Part shown: positions 1 through 8,453 of the stretch, piece after piece | Layout: every line of letters begins with the position of its first letter | Position numbering within the stretch: position 1 is the stretch's first letter | NCBI GenBank assembly: GCA_017558505.1 | Contig: JAFYUM010000003.1 | Span: 62,001 to 126,000, forward strand | Length of the DNA stretch: 64,000 nt | Reading direction: 5' to 3' | Source: Ruminococcus sp. | Lineage (GTDB): Bacteria > Bacillota > Clostridia > Oscillospirales > Ruminococcaceae | The notes under the pieces: model-generated | Told to the model about the DNA's origin: nothing | Seen by the model: the letters and a program-made list of their open reading frames with translations, nothing else | Database searches by the model: none | Program-made: the position numbers and the translations under genes

Positions 1-795
1 ACGTCCCATAGCAACGGCAATACCCTTTGAAATCTGCATAAGGGCAAGGGTTCCACGAGGGCTTATACCCAGCTTGATAAGCGGATGATTTCTTGTTGCA
101 GATGAAAGCTTTACGATATATTCATAAATTCTGTCATCAATATAAATTGAAGCAATGTGCTCCTGTAATTCAGATATGATATCCGCATTGACAACAGCCT
201 GTACATTTTCAAGAGGAGCAGCATTGAATTTAGCTTTGAGAATAGCAACTTCATCATCAAATTCCGGATAACCCATGCTGAGCTTAATCATAAATCTGTC
301 AAGCTGGGAATCAGGAAGGTTGTGTGTACCTGCAGATCCAATAGGATTCTGTGTAGCTATAACTGTATATGGTTCAGGAAGCTTATATGTATTGCCGTCA
401 ACTGTAATGCTTTTTTCTTCCATAAGCTCCAGAAGTGCTGATTGTGTCTTACTTGAAGTACGGTTGATTTCATCAGCAAGGAATAAATTGCAGAAAGCTA
501 CACCCGGGCGGAATTCAAATACATTTTTAGCTTTGTTGTATACAGAAAAGCCTGTGATATCTGATGGAAGAACATCGGGTGTAAACTGCATACGATTGTG
601 GTCAAGTGACAAAGCCTTTGAAAAAGCGAGTGCCATAGTAGTTTTACCAACTCCTGGAATATCCTCGATGAGTATATGTCCCTTACATAGAATAGCAAGG
701 AGAGTTTTGATAATTATAGCGTCCTTACCGATAACTGCTTTTTTTACTTCTTTAACGATGTCATTAATCTGCTTTGCATAATATTGATTACTCAT
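1..795 (-). CDS. MoxR-family AAA+ ATPase (3' end lies outside the window)
   Basis: Open frame of 265 codons that runs off the left edge. MoxR ATPases act as chaperones that insert cofactors into, or activate, VWA-domain partners, and are usually followed by a DUF58/VWA gene; such a partner would lie to the left and cannot be seen. Seen here: Walker A GVGKTTMA near residue 45, Walker B LFLADEINR with the typical MoxR ADEINR form, then ATQNPIGSAGT and QLDRFMIK (sensor 1 and arginine-finger region). The ATG at 795 follows AGGAG, and a strong promoter lies at 842-870. The family call is safe; the partner and cellular role are unknown. Confidence 0.9.
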   Translation of the reverse strand, partial: MSNQYYAKQINDIVKEVKKAVIGKDAIIIKTLLAILCKGHILIEDIPGVGKTTMALAFSKALSLDHNRMQFTPDVLPSDITGFSVYNKAKNVFEFRPGVAFCNLFLADEINRTSSKTQSALLELMEEKSITVDGNTYKLPEPYTVIATQNPIGSAGTHNLPDSQLDRFMIKLSMGYPEFDDEVAILKAKFNAAPLENVQAVVNADIISELQEHIASIYIDDRIYEYIVKLSSATRNHPLIKLGISPRGTLALMQISKGIAVAMGR

Positions 796-841
796 AAATG
801 AAACTCCTAATAATGAACTTTGTGTGAATACACACTATAAT

Positions 842-870
842 ATTATACCATAAATAAAATTATATTGCAA
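842..870 (-). promoter_or_regulatory. sigma-A promoter of the MoxR gene
   Basis: Read on the minus strand, TTGCAA (865-870) and TATAAT (842-847) are separated by 17 bp, about 45 bp upstream of the MoxR start codon. It lies outside the insertion sequence that begins near 912, so the element does not separate this gene from its promoter. Confidence 0.75.
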
Positions 871-958
871 GTAAAATATTATAGGAATATAAAAATGATT
901 GTTCAGTTGTCAATGATAGTTGACACTTACCCTCAAAAAATATAGTGTTAAGTGATAT

Positions 959-1015
959 ATTGCAAATTTTCATTTTGTAGGAGCCGTAGGCGACGGAAAA
1001 ATGAAAATTTGCAAT
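959..1015. repeat. 18-bp perfect inverted repeat after the transposase
   Basis: Arms 959-976 and 998-1015 are perfectly complementary, and the 21-nt loop holds a further CCGT/ACGG helix. The structure begins inside the last codons of the transposase frame and lies within the insertion sequence. It could be a transposase terminator or a barrier to read-through from outside, but there is no clean T-run. Function is inferred. Confidence 0.6.
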
Positions 1016-1019
1016 CGAC

Positions 1020-1925
1020 TCACATTACCGCAAGGTAATCATTCAAAACCTCTTTTGGCGTTCTGAAATGCAGGCATACCTTGGGTATATTATTTGATTT
1101 CTTGTTGTATTTAGCAAGCTGTGCTCTGCCGTCCTCAAGGCTGTACGTACGCATTTTTCTGTAAAATCTTTTTTCATCTGTTCTATGCTGACGTTCAACC
1201 TTGCCGTTATGTCTTGGAGTAGCTACTCTTATTCTGTGATAGATAATATCCATATCCTCCAAAGCCTTTTCAAACATTGTTTTGCTTGCTTTATCTTTTA
1301 CAAGTAATGCCGTTGTCCATTCCGTTCCATTATCAGTCTGAATCTCTCTTATCGGGAATGGAAAGGCTTTTATCAGCTTCATCAGAAAATCTTTGGAACT
1401 GTAAGTGCTGTGCTCATCATACATTTCTCTGAAGCAGAATCTTGTACATTCGTCTATCGCTGTGTACTGATAGAATTTTTCTCCGCTTGATACGCAATAG
1501 CTTGGAACATATTTTACATCTATCTGTATTTTCTGTCCAGGATATGCTACTCTTTCATATGGCTTGGGTTTGCGTGGTTTTCTCTTTTCTATTTCGGGCT
1601 TTACATATTTCTTTATTACTCGAAGCATGCTTGTGTATGACCTTGTATAACCGCTTTTTCTAATGCTGTCCCACAGCATTATCATGTCGTCCTTGTAACG
1701 GCGTATTATCAGTTCTTTTTCTTCCTGTGTGTGCTCATTCGAGTGATGATGTGGTCGATGACTTTTTTCTTTTAAGCTTTTCCACGTTCAGTCATATCGA
1801 TTTTTCCAATTATATATTGCCTGTCTGCTTATATGATATCGTCTTGACGCCTCAGTTACACCTTTTTTCATCGAATATTTCACTACCCATTGACGAAACC
1901 GTGCTTCTTGTGCTATACTATTCAT
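1020..1925 (-). pseudogene. IS481-like transposase, interrupted by one in-frame TGA
   Basis: DDE transposase that would cut and paste the surrounding element. A single frame of 302 codons runs from the ATG at 1925. The N-terminal helix-turn-helix (residues about 20-43, including SRRYHISRQAIYNW) is followed by TGA at 1788-1790 (codon 46), where GGA (Gly) would give an uninterrupted protein. The rest of the frame has the catalytic core: IDVKYV, TAIDECTRF, IQTDNGTEW and the Glu in GKVERQHRTDEKR. There is no frameshift and no other lesion. An internal ATG at 1685 could yield a 221-residue piece with the catalytic core but no DNA-binding domain. Probably a recently inactivated copy; a sequencing error is possible. 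Confidence 0.85.
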
Positions 1926-2073
1926 TGGGACAACTCCTTTTTTGATACTTTGTTTTGGTGGTACTTAACATTATATCATATTGGGAGTTGTTTTTCTATT
2001 CTTTCTGTCAACTATCTATTGTATCATAACAACAAAAGCTTTCAGGCGGACTATGTGCGGTGCTGCAATAATG

Positions 2074-2373
2074 TCAAAGTATTAAGTTTGTAATATAAGC
2101 TGCCAGTGAAGCTGCCAAAGCTACAACAATAAGAGGACAATTGAAAAATGCAAGAGCTACAGCTACAATTGTTCCTACTGCGGCTGTAATAATATCACCT
2201 GTACTATAGAAAATTGCGGGAATAGTCATAGCACTTAGCACAGCATATGGGATATATTTCAGAAAACTGCGGATAAAACGTGATTTTATCTTTTTATTGA
2301 AAAACGTGAATGGTATCATGCGTATAACGTAAGTTACGGCAGCCATTACAATAATATAAATTGCAATGCTCAT
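2074..2373 (-). CDS. azlD: AzlD-like branched-chain amino acid export subunit
   Basis: A 99-residue, almost wholly hydrophobic protein with three to four membrane helices, the size and character of AzlD. With AzlC it forms an LIV-E type exporter of branched-chain amino acids or analogues in the inner membrane. Its ATG overlaps the azlC stop by 4 nt (ATGA), so the two are translationally coupled. No clear terminator follows; the insertion sequence starts about 55 bp beyond the stop and may have replaced it. Confident by pairing with azlC; the true substrate is unknown. Confidence 0.85.
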   Translation of the reverse strand: MSIAIYIIVMAAVTYVIRMIPFTFFNKKIKSRFIRSFLKYIPYAVLSAMTIPAIFYSTGDIITAAVGTIVAVALAFFNCPLIVVALAASLAAYITNLIL

Positions 2374-3071
2374 TCTTCAACCTCCTCGTCGTCAATAGGG
2401 AAAAGCAGGGCACCTATAGCCGCTGCACCGATTGCACATATGATAACAGCAAATCCCGAAGTTATTGCAGTGATGACATACTTGAATAATATGCTGAGCA
2501 AAGCAGCAACTATTGTTACAAACAATATGCTTTTGTTTTTTCGTGAGGGGGGCACAACAATTGCTATAAACATACCGTAAAGTACAATACCCAATGCAGA
2601 GGAAATTGAAGGCGGGAGAAGCTGTCCTGCTGAAGCTCCGAGAAAAGTGCCTGTAACCCAGCCGAGCATTGAAATCAGGATTATACCATACATATAGGCA
2701 GGAGTAAGTGGCTGCTTCTGTGCAGAGCATACAGCGAAAATTTCGTCAGTTATGCCGTATGAGGCAAGAAGTCTGTGAGGGGTAGTGAATTTCCTATCAA
2801 GCTTTTGAGATAATGAAAGTCCCATAAGTGAATAACGGATATTTATTATAAGCTGTACAAGTATCATTTCAAGAATTGTTCCGCCGGTTTTAATTACATC
2901 TACTCCCGCCGCCTGTCCTGCTGATGTAAGGTTTGAAGCTGATATTATTGAAGCCTCAATTGTAGATAATCCGGAAGCGGCCGCTGTAATGCCAAATCCA
3001 AACGACACGGAAAGGTAGCCGAGACATATGGGAATACCATGTGATATACCCTTAATAAAACGTGAATTCAA
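2370..3071 (-). CDS. azlC: AzlC-like branched-chain amino acid permease
   Basis: A 233-residue membrane protein with the AzlC start region (GISHGIPICLGYLSVSFGFGI) and about seven helices. It is the large subunit of the AzlCD exporter. The start is a TTG at 3071, preceded by GGAAG at a good distance; the upstream fliB-like stop is only 2 nt away, so fliB-azlC-azlD is one transcript. The C-terminus is acidic (DDEEVEE). No dedicated promoter is seen. Family members export leucine, isoleucine or toxic analogues; the link to a lysine methylase gene is unexplained. Confidence 0.9.
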   Translation of the reverse strand: MNSRFIKGISHGIPICLGYLSVSFGFGITAAASGLSTIEASIISASNLTSAGQAAGVDVIKTGGTILEMILVQLIINIRYSLMGLSLSQKLDRKFTTPHRLLASYGITDEIFAVCSAQKQPLTPAYMYGIILISMLGWVTGTFLGASAGQLLPPSISSALGIVLYGMFIAIVVPPSRKNKSILFVTIVAALLSILFKYVITAITSGFAVIICAIGAAAIGALLFPIDDEEVEE

Positions 3072-3073
3072 GT

Positions 3074-4138
3074 TTATCTTCCTTTCAAAATATCAATCAG
3101 ACTATCAGCCTGCATGCCGCATATTTCATATGCGGCATTGAGCATAGCATCTGTGTTATCTTCATTATATTCGATTTCTTTTGAATAGTCCTTTGCTATT
3201 TCAATGCAGTCTGCCGCAGAAAGTCCGCTGTCAATCCATTTCATTTCCCATAACAACATGGCAATAATGGTACTGGTGACTGAAAAAATAACACGGGAAT
3301 AAAATTCACCTTCAAAAATGCCTTTCATTAGATGCCGCCAGATGTAATATATGGCTGTATTACGCAGATACTGGTCTGTAAAATAATTTTCAGAAACAAA
3401 CGTCTCTTTCTTGAGCCTTAATTCGTCAATTCTTTCTATTGCCTGCAAAAGAATGGGTATACGTCTTTCGCTGATATATTCAAGGGTTGTCATAAAACGA
3501 AGTATGCTTTCAATATCCGCTGTACCTGCCGTGATTTCAGGAATTGTATCAGGTTCGGGACGATTGTTGTCTGCACAATCCTGATACACAGCAGCAATCT
3601 CAATAATATGAGAAAGAGCAGATGAAAGCTGAATATTCTCATCGTTCAGTATATTAATAATTCGTTCTCTCAGATTGAATATAAGATTATAAAGGTATTC
3701 ATCACACGGGGGAGAATTTTCTTCATCAATATGAAATTCGGTACATGTAAAGGGAAGGGGAGAGTTGAGAATTATTTCAGCGGCGGATTCACAGCACATA
3801 CCTATACCGCCCTCTTTGACATTACCGAACCATTCGTAATATCGTGGGTGGTCATCGCAAATCTGACAAAGGCAATTTTCACCCAGTTCTGTAATGATAT
3901 CGCATAAGTTTCTGTCATTGAGAAAAGGGCATCTTTCATTTTCGCCAAGAATAAAGCAGGGATGCTCTGAAAAATCAATATTTTCAATAAGTCGTTTTCC
4001 AAAATTGCCTGTAACTTTTCTGTACTTCTGCGCCGTTGTATCATCTATATCTATTTCCCAGCCGATACAGCAGTTGTCTTTGCATTTATCGGCAATACAT
4101 CTGAATTTATCGTAATAAAACGGAGTTCTGAAAATCAT
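3074..4138 (-). CDS. fliB: FliB-like lysine-N-methylase (Cys-cluster protein)
   Basis: 354 residues resembling flagellin lysine-N-methylase FliB. The N-terminus carries the family's cysteine pattern: CIADKCKDNCC (residues about 13-23), a Cys near 61 (HPCFILG), RCPFLN near 70, and CLCQIC near 90, which probably binds an iron-sulfur cluster or metal. In Salmonella FliB methylates surface lysines of flagellin; many Clostridia carry homologues outside flagellar loci, and no flagellar gene occurs here. The start follows GAGGT and lies only about 14 nt after the prs terminator hairpin, so transcription probably depends on read-through from prs. Family call good, substrate unknown. Confidence 0.75.
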   Translation of the reverse strand: MIFRTPFYYDKFRCIADKCKDNCCIGWEIDIDDTTAQKYRKVTGNFGKRLIENIDFSEHPCFILGENERCPFLNDRNLCDIITELGENCLCQICDDHPRYYEWFGNVKEGGIGMCCESAAEIILNSPLPFTCTEFHIDEENSPPCDEYLYNLIFNLRERIINILNDENIQLSSALSHIIEIAAVYQDCADNNRPEPDTIPEITAGTADIESILRFMTTLEYISERRIPILLQAIERIDELRLKKETFVSENYFTDQYLRNTAIYYIWRHLMKGIFEGEFYSRVIFSVTSTIIAMLLWEMKWIDSGLSAADCIEIAKDYSKEIEYNEDNTDAMLNAAYEICGMQADSLIDILKGR

Positions 4139-4151
4139 AAATACCTCACAA

Positions 4152-4176
4152 AAAGGGCGGAAAAAATCCGCCCTTT
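4152..4176 (-). terminator. prs terminator, leaky by position
   Basis: Arms 4152-4161 and 4167-4176 form a perfect 10-bp G+C-rich hairpin followed on the minus strand by a short T-run. The next gene starts about 14 nt later without room for a promoter, so it may act as an attenuator. Confidence 0.8.
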
Positions 4177-4180
4177 GTAA

Positions 4181-5320
4181 TTACTTTCTGTTTTTGAGGA
4201 GAGCTTCAATCTTTGCGTGGGGATCAAGGATTTTGCTGATTGATACATCATGATTAATAGCTTCAATGAAGTATGCGATGTATTTTGATACGTCAACCTC
4301 GTGGAACCAAGGTCTACTGAGAAGTTCTGGTGAACGGTATGTAAGGTTTGTTCCCAGAACACCGCTGATAATTCCATCTTCATAAGCCTTGTCAAATTTT
4401 TCAAGACCGTTTGTAAAGATAGTGTATGTAGCGTATGTGAAAATTCTGTTTGCATTCTTCTTCTTAAGGTTGTATGCAAGGTCAAGCATTGATTCACCGG
4501 AGGAAATAATATCATCAGCTACGAAAATATCCTTGCCCTCAACGGGATTACCAAGGTATTCGTGAGCAACAATAGGATTTCTGCCGTTTACGATAGTGGA
4601 GTAATCGCGTCTTTTATAGAACATACCCATATCAACTCCGAGAACAGAAGCATAGTACATATTTCTGTTGAGAGCACCCTCGTCAGGGGATACAACCATA
4701 AACTTATCCTTTGAAAGATCAATATCATCTACATCACGGAGGAGGCACTTAAGTACCTGATATGTGGGCATTACATTGTCAAATCCCATAAGAGGAACTG
4801 CGTTCTGAACTCTGGGGTCATGAGCATCAAAAGTAACGATATTTGCAACACCCATAGCTTCGAGCTCCTGTAAAGCACAAGCACAGTCAAGAGATTCACG
4901 ATAGCTTCTGCGGTGCTGGCGGCCGCCATAGAGGATAGGCATAATAACATTTATTCTGTGTGCCTTACCTGAAGCTGCCTGAATGATACGCTTGAGATCC
5001 TGGAAATGATCATCGGGTGACATAGCATTCTCCATACCGAAATAGTTGTACTTTATGTTGTAATTTCCTACGTCAACAATAATGAAAAGGTCCTTTCCGC
5101 GTACAGTGGACTTTATAAGTCCCTTACCGTCGCCTGATGAAAAACGGGGACATTCAGATTCAATGAGGAAAGTGTCCTCCTCAATGCCTGCTGCATTTGA
5201 CCAGTCAACAAGATAGTCATTGATTTTTGAGCCGATCTCGGTAATACTGCTCATTGCAATAATTCCGATAGGTGCAGCACTCTTTTCGCTGCCGAATAAA
5301 TTTCCTCCGAATGGTGACAT
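4181..5320 (-). CDS. prs: ribose-phosphate pyrophosphokinase (PRPP synthetase)
   Basis: Makes phosphoribosyl pyrophosphate from ribose 5-phosphate and ATP, the precursor of purines, pyrimidines, NAD, histidine and tryptophan. Seen: the catalytic region YGGRQHRRSY, the flag/ATP segment VTFDAHDPRVQ, and the PRPP loop VADDIISSGES. At 379 residues it is longer than the usual ~315, with an extended N-terminus and insertions, as in a group of Clostridia enzymes. GAGGAG precedes the ATG at a suitable distance. Terminator at 4152-4176. ppa lies upstream in the same direction; pyrophosphatase activity would pull PRPP-using reactions forward. Confidence 0.92.
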   Translation of the reverse strand: MSPFGGNLFGSEKSAAPIGIIAMSSITEIGSKINDYLVDWSNAAGIEEDTFLIESECPRFSSGDGKGLIKSTVRGKDLFIIVDVGNYNIKYNYFGMENAMSPDDHFQDLKRIIQAASGKAHRINVIMPILYGGRQHRRSYRESLDCACALQELEAMGVANIVTFDAHDPRVQNAVPLMGFDNVMPTYQVLKCLLRDVDDIDLSKDKFMVVSPDEGALNRNMYYASVLGVDMGMFYKRRDYSTIVNGRNPIVAHEYLGNPVEGKDIFVADDIISSGESMLDLAYNLKKKNANRIFTYATYTIFTNGLEKFDKAYEDGIISGVLGTNLTYRSPELLSRPWFHEVDVSKYIAYFIEAINHDVSISKILDPHAKIEALLKNRK

Positions 5321-5422
5321 AAGTTTTAACTCCTCTTTAATTAATTATCTTCCGGAAATAAAATATTTCCTTTATTTTAAGATGAAAATGCAGGGTATTC
5401 TGCAAACCATCTTATATCCTTG

Positions 5423-5956
5423 TTATTTGCAGAAGTTATTGATATAATTTTCAATGTCCTTTGCAATTATTTTTTTAGCCGATTTTACATGACCAAATTC
5501 ATTTACAACAGTTGTTTTATTTTCAAGCTCTTTGTAAACTGTAAAGAAATGACGCATTTCGTCAAATATATGTTTTGGAAGCTGGTTGATATCTGTATAC
5601 ATATTATAATTCGGATCGTTAATAGGAACGGCTATTATTTTATTATCCTCACGGCCGTTATCCATCATACGCATTACACCTATAGGAGTGCATTTTACGA
5701 GTGTAAGCGGCATAAGCTTTTCCGAACAGAGAACAAGAACATCCAGCGGGTCATTATCATCGGAAAATGTACGGGGGATAAATCCGTAATTTGAAGGATA
5801 GTGGGTAGAGGTGTGGAGTATTCTATCCATTTTTATAAATCCGGTTTCCTTATCAAGTTCGTATTTTATTTTACTTCCCTTACTTATTTCAATAACAGCA
5901 TAGAAAGAATCAGGGCTTATTCGTTTTGGATTGATATCGTGCCAGATATTTTTCAT
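5423..5956 (-). CDS. ppa: family I inorganic pyrophosphatase
   Basis: Hydrolyses pyrophosphate in the cytosol. The frame is open from 5992, but the ATG at 5956 (177 residues) has the strong GGAAGAG site and the promoter at 6008-6035 would leave almost no leader for the longer form. Family I signatures: YELDKETG, THYPSNYGFIPRT, and the metal-binding DDNDPLDVLVL, followed by IGVMRMMD and KIIAVP. Size agrees with bacterial family I enzymes (about 175). Uncommon in Firmicutes that carry family II enzymes, but frequent in Clostridia. Confidence 0.92.
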   Translation of the reverse strand: MKNIWHDINPKRISPDSFYAVIEISKGSKIKYELDKETGFIKMDRILHTSTHYPSNYGFIPRTFSDDNDPLDVLVLCSEKLMPLTLVKCTPIGVMRMMDNGREDNKIIAVPINDPNYNMYTDINQLPKHIFDEMRHFFTVYKELENKTTVVNEFGHVKSAKKIIAKDIENYINNFCK

Positions 5957-6007
5957 TGAAATCTCTTCCTTTTTATAAAACGGTTTAGACATAATCCCAC
6001 TAATAAT

Positions 6008-6035
6008 AGTATAACATATTTTTGCTGTTTGTCAA
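6008..6035 (-). promoter_or_regulatory. ppa promoter
   Basis: On the minus strand TTGACA (6030-6035) and TATACT (6008-6013) are spaced by 16 bp, about 50 bp upstream of the chosen ppa start. Confidence 0.7.
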
Positions 6036-6217
6036 TATTAACAAAGCGGCTTTGTTGAATTTCGGCTAAATGACGAATTTTATCTCAAAGCATTGAAGTT
6101 TTTTTGGATTTTACAGCAATTATCACAAGTGATATAATAAATACATGGTTTTACAAATGGTATAATAGAATGAATTAAATATTAATTTTGTTAAAGAAAT
6201 TAAAATCATAAAAACTA

Positions 6218-6246
6218 TTGATTTTTTTTGAAATATGTTGTATAAT
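6218..6246 (+). promoter_or_regulatory. promoter of the GGDEF receptor gene
   Basis: TTGATT (6218-6223) and TATAAT (6241-6246) with 17-bp spacing. It overlaps the 5' part of the longest open frame, which supports the downstream ATG at 6323 as the real start. Confidence 0.7.
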
Positions 6247-6322
6247 ATTTATAGATGTATTGATGTGTGTAATTAATGTTAAAATATTATATAGATTGTT
6301 TGATTTGGAGGTGGAAATTTTA

Positions 6323-8242
6323 ATGGCAAAAAGGATTGCTGTAATTGTAGCTGGAATTGATGAAACGTATCAGAGCAGTATACTCAGAGGAATACAGAGT
6401 GCTGCATTGAAGTACGGATTTCATTGTTATGTTTTTGTATCATTTACTGGTATGAAAGACAATAAAGGACATGACGACGGAGAGATGAATATATTCAAGC
6501 TTCCTGATTTCAGTCTTTTTGACGGTGCAATTCTGCTTACAAATACGATTGATTGTCCTCCTGTTGTTAATGATATCCTTAGTAGAATAAAAAAAGCCGG
6601 AATTCCTGCTGTAAGTATGGATAATAATGTTGAAGGTCATCTTCACATCGGAATAGACAACTGTAATGCAATGCGTGATATTACAGAACATTTTATAAAA
6701 ATTCACGGTTTCAAGAGAATAAATTATATATCGGGACCTATGGATAACCCTGAAAGTGCTGACCGTATCGCCGCTTTTTTAAAGGTTATGAAAGAAAATG
6801 GAATAGAAGTGGAACAACAGCGTATATATTACGGTGATTTCCGTGAAAATTCCGGTAGGGAGGCCATTGATTATTTTCTTGAAGGTGCACTTGATATGCC
6901 CGATGCAATTATATGTGCCAATGATGTTATGGCGGCGTCTGCTGTAAACAGATTATTCTCCGCAGGAATAAAAGTTCCTGAAGATATAGCTGTTTCCGGA
7001 TTTGACGATGTTTTTGAAAGCTATAACATGCGTGTTGAGCTGACAACCGTTGAACGTCCGCTTGTTCGTTCAGGAAAACTTGCGTGTAAAATGCTTAACA
7101 ATGTATTCAATAATTCTCCGCAGCAGGAAAGTATAATGCTTAATATGCTGCCTAAGTATACAGAAAGCTGCGGATGCGTCAAGTGTGTTACAAGGGATGC
7201 AGATGATTATAAAGAGGCAAATATCGGTAATTTCAATAGAATAGGCACTATAAACCAGTATATGTCGTTGTTCAACAGCCTTTCCTGTGAGTTGAGCGGA
7301 GCAGATAATTTCAAGGAATATATTGAAATTTTTAAAAAGTTTGTTTTGATGATTGATCCCGGAGAATTCTATTTCTGTCTTAATGAAAAATGGAATTATC
7401 AGTCTGAGGAGATTTACAATATTTTACATGAAGATAAACTTCAGAAATGCTATGAAGAAAATATTAATGTGCCTATCGCTTACTGTAATGGCAGGTTTAT
7501 AGATGATGTGCATATTTCACTGAAACAGCTTCTGCCACAATTTGAATTTGATGAGAATTTTGTTAAATTCTATTATTTTCTGCCCCTTCATTTCCGTGAA
7601 AGGTGTATGGGCTATATGGCAATAAATAACTGCGCACTTTCACTGCACAATGCTCTTTTCCAGTCTTGGTGCATAACTATAAATAACTCACTTGAAAATA
7701 TAAGAAAAATAAATGCAATGGATTTTGCTGTAAAAAAGCTTGAGAAGCTCTATATACAGGATACTTTTTCGGGTATATATAACCGGAATGGCTTTGTGAA
7801 TGCAACAAATGATGTTTTCAGGCAATGTGCATCCCAGGCACGTAATGTTATGCTCATGTTTATTGATCTTGACGGGTTAAAGAAAATAAATGATACATAC
7901 GGTCATGCTATAGGTGATGAGGCTATACGTGCTATTGCTAAAATTCTGGAGGATAGCTGTAAAAAAGATGAAATATTCTGTCGTTTCGGCGGAGATGAGT
8001 TTATTGTATTTGCGGCTGATTACAGTGATAGTGACGCTGCAGGGCTTACTGCGAATATACAGAAAAAAATAATGGAATATAACAGTAAAAATAGCGGCGG
8101 GTATACTTTATCTGCTTCAACGGGATACGTTATAGCTGTACCGAAAATAGGCGAAGATCTTTTCCGATTTGTAACTGAAGCTGATAAAAAAATGTATGAA
8201 ACAAAACGAGAAAAGAAATCAAAATACCTCAGAGCCGATTAA
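6323..8242 (+). CDS. LacI-type sugar receptor fused to a GGDEF diguanylate cyclase
   Basis: 639 residues. The N-terminal ~290 are a periplasmic-binding-protein/LacI sensor fold (IAVIVAGIDETYQSSILRGI, then PDAIICANDVMAASAV and VPEDIAVSGFDDV), but the LacI helix-turn-helix is absent. A middle region of about 200 residues may be a GAF-like sensor. The C-terminal GGDEF domain is intact: MFIDLDGLKKINDTYGH and RFGGDEF near residues 554-560. The inhibitory RxxD site is replaced by KKDE. No signal peptide or membrane segment, so it should sense a small ligand inside the cell and make c-di-GMP in response. GGAGGTGG precedes the ATG. Domains are certain; ligand and output unknown. Confidence 0.88.
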   Translation: MAKRIAVIVAGIDETYQSSILRGIQSAALKYGFHCYVFVSFTGMKDNKGHDDGEMNIFKLPDFSLFDGAILLTNTIDCPPVVNDILSRIKKAGIPAVSMDNNVEGHLHIGIDNCNAMRDITEHFIKIHGFKRINYISGPMDNPESADRIAAFLKVMKENGIEVEQQRIYYGDFRENSGREAIDYFLEGALDMPDAIICANDVMAASAVNRLFSAGIKVPEDIAVSGFDDVFESYNMRVELTTVERPLVRSGKLACKMLNNVFNNSPQQESIMLNMLPKYTESCGCVKCVTRDADDYKEANIGNFNRIGTINQYMSLFNSLSCELSGADNFKEYIEIFKKFVLMIDPGEFYFCLNEKWNYQSEEIYNILHEDKLQKCYEENINVPIAYCNGRFIDDVHISLKQLLPQFEFDENFVKFYYFLPLHFRERCMGYMAINNCALSLHNALFQSWCITINNSLENIRKINAMDFAVKKLEKLYIQDTFSGIYNRNGFVNATNDVFRQCASQARNVMLMFIDLDGLKKINDTYGHAIGDEAIRAIAKILEDSCKKDEIFCRFGGDEFIVFAADYSDSDAAGLTANIQKKIMEYNSKNSGGYTLSASTGYVIAVPKIGEDLFRFVTEADKKMYETKREKKSKYLRAD

Positions 8243-8258
8243 TTGTCAGGGCAATATT

Positions 8259-8283
8259 ATACCGCACAGTGTATGTGCGGTAT
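8259..8283 (+). terminator. terminator after the GGDEF gene
   Basis: Arms 8259-8268 and 8274-8283 form a perfect 10-bp stem just downstream of the stop; the T-run is weak. Confidence 0.6.
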
Positions 8284-8367
8284 ATTTGTGTAATTGGCGA
8301 AATTAGACAAATATTCCTTTTTTATTGGTTATATATGACAAAAATTCTCAATAAAATAAATGTTTTC

Positions 8368-8396
8368 TTGCTTTTTTATCAAGAGTATGATATAAT
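8368..8396 (+). promoter_or_regulatory. promoter of the LRR-repeat protein gene
   Basis: TTGCTT (8368-8373) and TATAAT (8391-8396), 17-bp spacing, about 55 bp upstream of the ATG at 8454. Confidence 0.65.
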
Positions 8397-8453
8397 AATA
8401 ATGATGTATTCATTAATTATTCAAAAATAACCTTAGTAAGAGGTGCGTAACAA

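Larger units (their letters stand above)
912..2019 (-). mobile_element. IS481-like insertion sequence, about 1.1 kb
   Basis: The element contains one transposase gene (1020-1925). Its edges are suggested by inverted copies of GATAGTTGACA at 915-925 and, on the opposite strand, 2006-2016; CAAT directly precedes the left copy, and CAATA the right one. Exact ends and a target duplication could not be fixed by eye. It sits between azlD and the MoxR gene, all on the same strand, and breaks no recognisable gene. A long inverted repeat (959-1015) lies just past the transposase stop. The family call rests on the transposase. Confidence 0.7.
5957..6322. other. divergent intergenic region with two promoters
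   Basis: No gene is seen. It holds back-to-back promoters for ppa (minus) and the GGDEF gene (plus). A 17-bp palindrome, AACAAAGC-G-GCTTTGTT, lies at 6040-6056, directly upstream of the ppa -35 box. The rest is A+T-rich without obvious structure. Confidence 0.7.

Noticed and set aside
1788..1790. TGA in the transposase as a selenocysteine or recoded codon
   Set aside because: TGA is an ordinary stop elsewhere in the window, the position corresponds to Gly, and no SECIS-like structure follows it closely.
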